Assembly (NCBI RefSeq): GCF_036541335.1
Contig: NZ_JAZHBO010000002.1
Span: 806,001 to 870,000 of the forward strand
Direction: 5' to 3'
Length of the DNA: 64,000 nt
Source: Aquilutibacter rugosus
GTDB taxonomy: Bacteria; Pseudomonadota; Gammaproteobacteria; Xanthomonadales; Xanthomonadaceae
In this document: positions 58,513 through 64,000 of the stretch, piece by piece
Position numbering within the stretch: the stretch's first letter is position 1
Layout of the letters: each line of letters opens with the position of its first letter
Translations under genes and position numbers: made by a program
The notes under the pieces: generated by a model
What the model saw: only the letters and a program-made list of their open reading frames with translations
Databases searched by the model: none
Told to the model about the DNA's origin: nothing

Positions 58513-59697
58513 TCACTTCATGAGGTGTCTTGGCGCTTGCGGCAGCATCGCCTCGGCAAATTCGCGACCGACATTGCGCGTGTAACGCCCCAAGTCATGC
58601 ATGTTGGTAACGCTTGCGTCGGCCGGCATGGACATCGCCTCTTTGACTGCAACGTAGGCCAGCAGCGCACCAGGTCCTGCGGGATTGCCGCGAATGATCG
58701 CAATCTTGACCAGATCCTTGGACACCTCGACGGCGTCGGCCTTATCAATGCCTGCGACCTTTGCCGCATATCCCAGCGCCGCACTGACATTGTCACTCAG
58801 CGGCCCCCAGACCTTCTTAGCGCCCGCTCCCAGCTGATCGACCTTTGAGCGAATCGACTGCACCAGATTTAAATCCATCTCTTTGATTTCCTGCCACTGG
58901 CCCTTGAGCGCACTACCGACTTGGTGTGTAAACCGCCCTGTAATGGGCAGCCCCTGCTCGCGCTGAAAGCTTTCAATCGCCGCCTTGGTGCGGGGGCCGG
59001 CAATGCCATCGACAGCTAAACGATTGCCGTTCTTATCACGCATCCCCAGGGCATTAAGGATGCGCTGCGCCTCGAAAACTGACACCGGCGAGTCCACCGG
59101 TGGTTTGACCTTGACGCGAATCGATTCCGACGCCGGCGCGAGATAGCGCTCAACCAGATGATCAAGCTGACCCTCCCACGCCTTTGCATAGGAAACACAG
59201 CGCTGCGCGGCCTTAACTGTCTCCGGTTGGCTCTTGATCACACCATTCACGACGCGCCGTGCACCGAACGGATCGTGAACGCCTTCGCCGATAAACCGGT
59301 CTAGGGGCTTGCCGGTGAAAATGCCATCCCGCATACCCACGACCAGAATCTTGGCTGCAATATCGGGGCGCGAGGCCAGCGACGGATTGCGGACCAGCGC
59401 GCCATCCAATCCGAGTGCCTCGTCCATTTTCTGATAATTCGATTTATGGGTGAGCTGGACGTAACCGCGTCCACTGTAGGTGGCACCACCCTCGTATCCG
59501 AGACGACGGGCCTGCCGCTCGCCATCGATTTCTCGAGTTCGGGAGAAATTGGCCGTCTCATGCTGCGCCGTACCTAGGATATAGGCGATTTGCTTTGGAT
59601 CTCTGACGTTGTTCTGCAGGCATTCGCGTACGATCAGTTGCACAGACTCGTCTTTGGAAATGCCGAATTCGTTGCTGCTGTTTCTTGCTTTCATCAC
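58513..59697 (-). CDS. GH19-like peptidoglycan hydrolase, candidate T4SS effector
   Basis: 394 aa. N-terminal chitinase/lysozyme-like domain: ILGTAQHETANFSRTREIDG (Glu in HET as likely acid), then YSGRGYVQLTHKSNYQKMDE. About 200-265 is a PG_binding_1 domain (VFEAQRILNALGMRDKNGNR, then DGIAGPRTKAAIESFQREQG). The last 130 residues are helical, unknown. No signal peptide, so export would need the T4SS. The GH19 plus PG_binding_1 order recalls the Xanthomonas effector XAC2609, but an XVIPCD is not recognisable by eye and no separate immunity gene fits between neighbours. Confidence 0.75.
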   Translation of the reverse strand: MMKARNSSNEFGISKDESVQLIVRECLQNNVRDPKQIAYILGTAQHETANFSRTREIDGERQARRLGYEGGATYSGRGYVQLTHKSNYQKMDEALGLDGALVRNPSLASRPDIAAKILVVGMRDGIFTGKPLDRFIGEGVHDPFGARRVVNGVIKSQPETVKAAQRCVSYAKAWEGQLDHLVERYLAPASESIRVKVKPPVDSPVSVFEAQRILNALGMRDKNGNRLAVDGIAGPRTKAAIESFQREQGLPITGRFTHQVGSALKGQWQEIKEMDLNLVQSIRSKVDQLGAGAKKVWGPLSDNVSAALGYAAKVAGIDKADAVEVSKDLVKIAIIRGNPAGPGALLAYVAVKEAMSMPADASVTNMHDLGRYTRNVGREFAEAMLPQAPRHLMK

Positions 59698-60653
59698 ACT
59701 TTCCCCGGTGTCGGAATAGAAGATCGATAGATCGCGTTCCTGCCCTGCCCGAATGCCGCATGCGGCATGAACTGACCGAGCGATCCCTGAAAGAACATGG
59801 CCGCCATTGGCGGTGCCGATATGATCAGGACAGTCAGTAGCAGACCGAGGCCACCCTGCTGCAGGGCCTGATTCGTGATGCCTTCATCGAAGTTCAGTCC
59901 CGTGCCAATCTCGATAAAACGCGATGCCCAGAACGCCTCAGCAACGGCAATCGAGAGTCGCAGTGCTACGTCGGCAACAAAGCTAAAAACCGCCAGCGAG
60001 AAGAGCGTGCCGATACCGTAGTGAAGCCACTTATGGAACAGTGGCGCGGTCGAGCGGAACAGCAGCGCCATCACAAATAAGGGGCCGAATCCGACAAACA
60101 GGGCCATCGCCATTTCAAACATCAGCAACATGGCGGCAGCACTGATAGCAGGTCCGGCACTGCCAAGACCGGCCATCCACAGGGCCCTTACTTTGCGCGT
60201 TTCCAACTCGCCGTCGCCCTCGGTCTTCAGCGCATCGATGCCCGCCGTGGCGATCTGCATGTACGCCAGACTACGGTCCACGGACTTTGCTGCTGTCCCC
60301 TCCTCGCCGGTCACAACCTGGTGGATCTCGGCATTGAGATTGGTGGTGAAAAACTGATGCAACGAAACTCCGCCCACGGACATCGCCGTCGCCAGCGCGA
60401 CAATCAAAGTGGCACGCATGGAGCGAAAGATGAGTCCGGTCAACGTCTCGCGCACCTGCCCGATGGCAATCAGATATCCCTGCAGCAGCACCCACAGAGT
60501 CAGCAGACTCAAAGCCAGTCCGCCAATCCAGGCCATCATCCGCCCCATCATCGCCAGCCCGAAGTCACGAATCTCGTCGCGCAGAAAGCCGTAAATCAGC
60601 TGATAGAAGCTGAATTCTCCAATGGATGGCACCTCCAGGAGCGGCAGGCTCAT
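59694..60653 (-). CDS. virB6: VirB6/TrbL-family T4SS membrane protein
   Basis: 319 aa with about six membrane segments (for example IGGLALSLLTLWVLLQGYLI, AAAMLLMFEMAMALFVGFGP, LLLTVLIISAPPMAAMFF). The periplasmic loop (about 110-165) precedes the conserved core typical of VirB6. Forms the inner-membrane channel part. Coupled by 4-bp overlaps on both sides. Confidence 0.8.
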   Translation of the reverse strand: MSLPLLEVPSIGEFSFYQLIYGFLRDEIRDFGLAMMGRMMAWIGGLALSLLTLWVLLQGYLIAIGQVRETLTGLIFRSMRATLIVALATAMSVGGVSLHQFFTTNLNAEIHQVVTGEEGTAAKSVDRSLAYMQIATAGIDALKTEGDGELETRKVRALWMAGLGSAGPAISAAAMLLMFEMAMALFVGFGPLFVMALLFRSTAPLFHKWLHYGIGTLFSLAVFSFVADVALRLSIAVAEAFWASRFIEIGTGLNFDEGITNQALQQGGLGLLLTVLIISAPPMAAMFFQGSLGQFMPHAAFGQGRNAIYRSSIPTPGKV

Positions 60654-61450
60654 CTTCGCGATGCCTTTTCCAATGCCAGTTTCAGCGCAGCCGATTGAAC
60701 CAGTCCGCCAATGATCGGATTGCGGCCCTGCAGCTGCGTGCGGGTTGCCATCTTCTGCAGCTCAGTCAGATCCTGCAGGTACAGGTCATAGGCTGACATC
60801 GTGGCCTGCCATTCCTGCAGGTCCTGCGCCGTGGAGGCCATGAACCGCGCGATGTCGTTGTCATTGCCGGCCAACTCGCCGGGTCGGTCACCCACACCAT
60901 CGCGTGCGCTCTGCAGCTGTTCCAGCTGGCCGCTACGCTGCTTCAGACGCTGCAGTAGAGAGACGGTCGCATTGAACCGAAGGTTCTGCGCCATCACTTG
61001 CCGCGCGCACAGCTCCGCTTGCCAAGCTTTGCTGTCATTTGACGCTCCGCTCATCCGACCCATGACGCCGGCAATGACGCCGGAGATGCCCGACTGTGAG
61101 TTACCGCAGCGGGATTCGAGATCAGCATCAATTGCGCGCTCCTCAAACTCCGGTCGTGACAGTTCGCCTAGATTGCCGAAACGCCGGACACCGATCAGCT
61201 GTTTGACAATATGCTGGAGTTGGCTGGTGTTGTATGCGCTCTGCTGCGCCCATCGCAGCGCCTGTTGCTGGAACTCCGCCAGATTCAACGAACCGTTGTG
61301 CAGTTGGGTCAGCACGTTCTGCACCGTGTGGACGCTGTCCAACACCGGCAGTCCCGATGCGCTAACCGGAGTCGAGACCAGCCCTGCTGCCAGACAACAG
61401 GACCCCACCAGCGCCGCAGGTTGCATCAATAATCTTCGCTTCATTTTCAT
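60650..61450 (-). CDS. VirB5/TrbJ-like T4SS protein
   Basis: 266 aa from the ATG at 61450, which overlaps the virB4 stop. Signal peptide (PAALVGSCCLAAGLVSTPVS), then VLDSVHTVQNVLTQLHNGSL, a long helical bundle with AYDLYLQDLTELQKMATRTQ at the end. VirB5/TrbJ proteins are minor pilus components. Two Cys in the mature helices may pair. Confidence 0.7.
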   Translation of the reverse strand: MKMKRRLLMQPAALVGSCCLAAGLVSTPVSASGLPVLDSVHTVQNVLTQLHNGSLNLAEFQQQALRWAQQSAYNTSQLQHIVKQLIGVRRFGNLGELSRPEFEERAIDADLESRCGNSQSGISGVIAGVMGRMSGASNDSKAWQAELCARQVMAQNLRFNATVSLLQRLKQRSGQLEQLQSARDGVGDRPGELAGNDNDIARFMASTAQDLQEWQATMSAYDLYLQDLTELQKMATRTQLQGRNPIIGGLVQSAALKLALEKASRR

Positions 61451-63723
61451 CACTCCTTGGATACGCCCGATAACACATCCAGCAGTTCGGACTGGCCATA
61501 CAGATCCAGTCGGCAAACTGCACTGACTCCACGTTGCTTAATCAGAAACTGACGACTGCTTTCACCCAGACTTCTAACGCGTTCAAATTCCTCCTGGCTG
61601 AGCTTAAGACCGTTGCAGTACTCCTCTCGAGTCGCTCCCGGATTGGGCAGCAACAGTAGCGTTGCAGTCTGCTCGATCAATGACGATGCAATTGAGCTGG
61701 CAAGCGCATCGTCCGGACTTTGGGTTGCAAACAGTCCCAGACCGTTCTGCTTCCGAATGGTCTTTTGCTTGTTGCGGATAAATGCCGATAACTCTTCATG
61801 CCCATCCAGAATTCGCCAGAACTCATCAATGGCGTAGATCAGACGATGCCCATCCAGCAGCTGTTCCAGTCGAAACAGCAAGTAACTTACCAGTGGCACT
61901 CGTATCGACGGGTCATTGAGCAGATCGGTGCAATCGACACCGATAATCGGAGCGGTCTCGCCTTCGAAATAGTCGCCAGGCTGATCAAATACCCAACCCA
62001 GCGACTGGCCCTTTGTCCACCGGTGCAGGGCCGCGTACAGACACTGATCACCACGATTGGGCAGCAGCACACGCAAGTTAGTGAGTGTCCGATGCTCGGG
62101 CTCTGCCAGCGCGATCTGATCCAGCGCAATCCGAAGTTCCTGCTCTTCGAGCTGCGACCACTCGGAACGATTTGTAAGTACGGCTAGCCACTGCAGCAGG
62201 AAGCCCCGATGAGCAGGATCCGTAGCCAGCACAAGCGGATTGAGGCCGGGAGTCTGGCCGTAGCGCAATTCCAGGTACCTGCCGCCTACACGCTCAATAA
62301 ACGCACGGGACGCACGATCCTTGTCGAACAGAAACAGTCGCGGACGCGGCTCCAACAGCAGCGTGTTGGCGAGTAAATAGTTCATCAGAACTGTTTTGCC
62401 GACGCCTGATTTACCGATGATCAGCGTGTTGCCCAAGACCAGTTCGCCATTGGCATCGCGGCCGGGTTCGCTCGGATGAAAACTGAAGTGATGCAACTGC
62501 CCCTGCCTTGTTCGAAAAGCACACACTGCCGGGCCCCACGGATTGCCCTCGGCCTTACCCAGATACTCGCCATGAGGTGCCGCAAAGGCCGTCGCATTTT
62601 GTGAACTGATCACGGCGACCCGGGGCCGATAGCGCCAGTTGCCGGGAAACTGGGCCAAGTACGCGGGCAACGCACCATGAGTCTCCCGCACCGACACCAA
62701 TCCGTTGCGTGTCAGTTCGGCACGGGCATCGGCCAGGACCGTCTCCAATGCCTGACGACTTTCGGCGCGCACCGCCAGTGAATAGTGATACTCACCAAAA
62801 ACCAGCCCGCCGCCACTCAGCGCATCCATGGCCTGATCCAGCTCCGCAATCTGCGAGACGGCGCGATCCCCCGCCGCCCATAGTCGCGACTTGGCACGAT
62901 CTAATGTCGTCAGCGCCTGTTGTCGTCCCAGTGGTGAAAAAGACTGCGATTGCACGTATTCGATTGGCAGGTCTGCCAACGACGACAGCATCCCGGGCGC
63001 GGTGCGCGTGGGATACTCGCGAACCTGGAGCATGGCGCCGCAGCCGGCAGGCAACGACGTATCGGTCCACGACCAAGTCGCGGACTGCGCATCAAAAGTC
63101 CAATCGGATTCCAGCAGATGATGGCGAATGGGCCCGGCGGGAACCAGGCCAACACAATGAGAGTGCCCCAGTAATGTCGCGAGAAATCGCATTGGCATCG
63201 ACATCAGCTGACCACTTTCGTTGAAAACCTGTAATCGAGAGGGGCGATACGCCATCAGGCCGGACTCTAATGCCGCCAGATGCTCCGTGTGCGTCACTAG
63301 AGCCGAATCCACAGCACGCGCACAGTCCTGCGCATTTCGCAGTCGACTCGCCCTCAGAGGCGGTGGCCGATGAATCAGTGTCAGATAATTGCGGACCGTA
63401 TAGGCACCCTGCTCCTGCACCCCACGCGCGCGGCATAGGCTTCGCTCCCATATCGATGCGCTACCGGCAGGTGCGGGTGACTTGGCGATCTCCCGCCGCT
63501 TGATCTGATGGGCCCACAAGGCAAAGTGGCCATGATCAGGGCCTTTGAGCGAGCGAATCGTGCGCTCAAACTCGTCATGGTGGCGGCGCAGGTCGTCCGC
63601 CGACAGGCCTTCGGCGGGCAAACCCGACAACTCCAGAGTCGTCATCAGTTCGCCGCCGGTCAGACGAATCACGCCGGGCTCTACATGAGACGAATACGGT
63701 AGTACGTCTGCGACGGACGCCAT
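61450..63723 (-). CDS. virB4: VirB4-family T4SS ATPase
   Basis: 757 aa from the ATG at 63723. N-terminal CagE/VirB4 domain (SSHVEPGVIRLTGGELMTTL, LYMGQ-like region replaced), then Walker A NTLIIGKSGVGKTVLMNYLL, FLFDKDRASRAFIERVGGRY, and Walker B HRLIYAIDEFWRILDGHEEL, FATQSPDDALASSIASSLIE. Powers pilus assembly and transport. Starts one base after the virB3 stop. Confidence 0.95.
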   Translation of the reverse strand: MASVADVLPYSSHVEPGVIRLTGGELMTTLELSGLPAEGLSADDLRRHHDEFERTIRSLKGPDHGHFALWAHQIKRREIAKSPAPAGSASIWERSLCRARGVQEQGAYTVRNYLTLIHRPPPLRASRLRNAQDCARAVDSALVTHTEHLAALESGLMAYRPSRLQVFNESGQLMSMPMRFLATLLGHSHCVGLVPAGPIRHHLLESDWTFDAQSATWSWTDTSLPAGCGAMLQVREYPTRTAPGMLSSLADLPIEYVQSQSFSPLGRQQALTTLDRAKSRLWAAGDRAVSQIAELDQAMDALSGGGLVFGEYHYSLAVRAESRQALETVLADARAELTRNGLVSVRETHGALPAYLAQFPGNWRYRPRVAVISSQNATAFAAPHGEYLGKAEGNPWGPAVCAFRTRQGQLHHFSFHPSEPGRDANGELVLGNTLIIGKSGVGKTVLMNYLLANTLLLEPRPRLFLFDKDRASRAFIERVGGRYLELRYGQTPGLNPLVLATDPAHRGFLLQWLAVLTNRSEWSQLEEQELRIALDQIALAEPEHRTLTNLRVLLPNRGDQCLYAALHRWTKGQSLGWVFDQPGDYFEGETAPIIGVDCTDLLNDPSIRVPLVSYLLFRLEQLLDGHRLIYAIDEFWRILDGHEELSAFIRNKQKTIRKQNGLGLFATQSPDDALASSIASSLIEQTATLLLLPNPGATREEYCNGLKLSQEEFERVRSLGESSRQFLIKQRGVSAVCRLDLYGQSELLDVLSGVSKE

Positions 63724-63724
63724 T

Positions 63725-64000
63725 CTACCCACGGCGCACCTCGAGGATTGTGGCGCTTAAGAGCCACTGCCGCGATGCCAACCGATCGCTGCGCCGGAAC
63801 TGCCATGACAACTGCCGGCCGAGCTGCAGGGTGTCCAGCACCGCCTCGTCATGCGCACAGGCAATACGCAATGCAGCCAACACCGGAACTGCACACAGGC
63901 CTAGCGGTATGGACACCGTAACGCCGACCAAGGCACCGCTCCCCATGACGATCAATGCGGAGATCAGCGGCACGCCCCAGATCAGTGGCTTGCGGACACA
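63725..64000 (-). CDS. virB3: VirB3-like T4SS protein, 5' part outside window
   Basis: The open frame continues past the window edge (CVRKPLIWGVPLISALIVMG at the edge). Two adjacent membrane segments, then a polar C terminus (LSWQFRRSDRLASRQWLLSA), as in VirB3. A GTG at 63973 could start a shorter form but would cut the conserved 'RPL.WGVPL' lead-in. Directly precedes virB4. Confidence 0.8.
   Translation of the reverse strand, partial: CVRKPLIWGVPLISALIVMGSGALVGVTVSIPLGLCAVPVLAALRIACAHDEAVLDTLQLGRQLSWQFRRSDRLASRQWLLSATILEVRRG

Overview
The window looks like chromosome of a Lysobacterales (Xanthomonadales) gammaproteobacterium. The basis is the block rpmI-rplT-pheS-pheT-(membrane protein)-ihfA-merR-tRNA-Pro(GGG), the DUF6491-like lipoprotein pair, and a type IV secretion cluster with a peptidoglycan hydrolase gene next to virD4. 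This is a reading by eye; no database search was run.

Layout. (1) 1-1.3 kb: the 3' part of an IS3-family element and the tail of a second, decayed IS3 transposase. (2) 1.3-3.5 kb: an AT-richer two-gene insert (methyltransferase and secreted protein, minus strand) ending at tRNA-Phe. (3) 3.7-11.4 kb: ordinary chromosome with small lipoproteins, a DUF2800-type nuclease, an acyl-CoA dehydrogenase, an HNH protein, dxs and a HAD-type lipoprotein phosphatase. (4) 11,473-50,047: a complete-looking lambdoid, podovirus-type prophage of about 38.6 kb. It is bounded by a 51-bp direct repeat of the 3' end of tRNA-Pro(GGG). (5) 50.0-55.6 kb: the tRNA-Pro to rpmI housekeeping block, all on the minus strand. 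(6) 55.9-64.0 kb: ada, then virD4, a GH19-like hydrolase, virB6, virB5/trbJ, virB4 and virB3, cut by the window end.

Prophage logic. A divergent cI/cro switch sits near 38.0 kb. P(R) runs leftward: cro, terminator, CII-like regulator, replication initiator, DnaB helicase, a recombination-rich 'nin' region (Dam, NinB-like, Ref-like, RuvC-like), a Q-like antiterminator, late promoter and terminator, tRNA-Gly(UCC), and lysis genes (lysozyme, two membrane proteins, spanins). Packaging and head genes follow in P22 order (terS, terL, portal, scaffold, coat, gp4, gp10, gp7 and ejection proteins, tailspike), but the coat is of the DUF5309/SU10 type. P(L) runs rightward at 40.6 kb: bet, exonuclease, a long string of tiny coupled genes, DUF4224 excisionase-like and integrase. 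P(R) and P(L) share an identical 17-bp palindrome, placed the same way over the -10 box. Between cI and P(L) is a lysogenic-conversion slot with a membrane protein, a Clp-fold serine protease-like protein and a 57-aa partner.

Most unusual points: three successive early genes (46.4-47.25 kb) each end in an attC-like element, resembling integron cassettes inside a phage operon; the Clp-fold protease cassette; the signal-less GH19 hydrolase among the T4SS genes; and the loss of infC next to rpmI, where the T4SS-side DNA begins.
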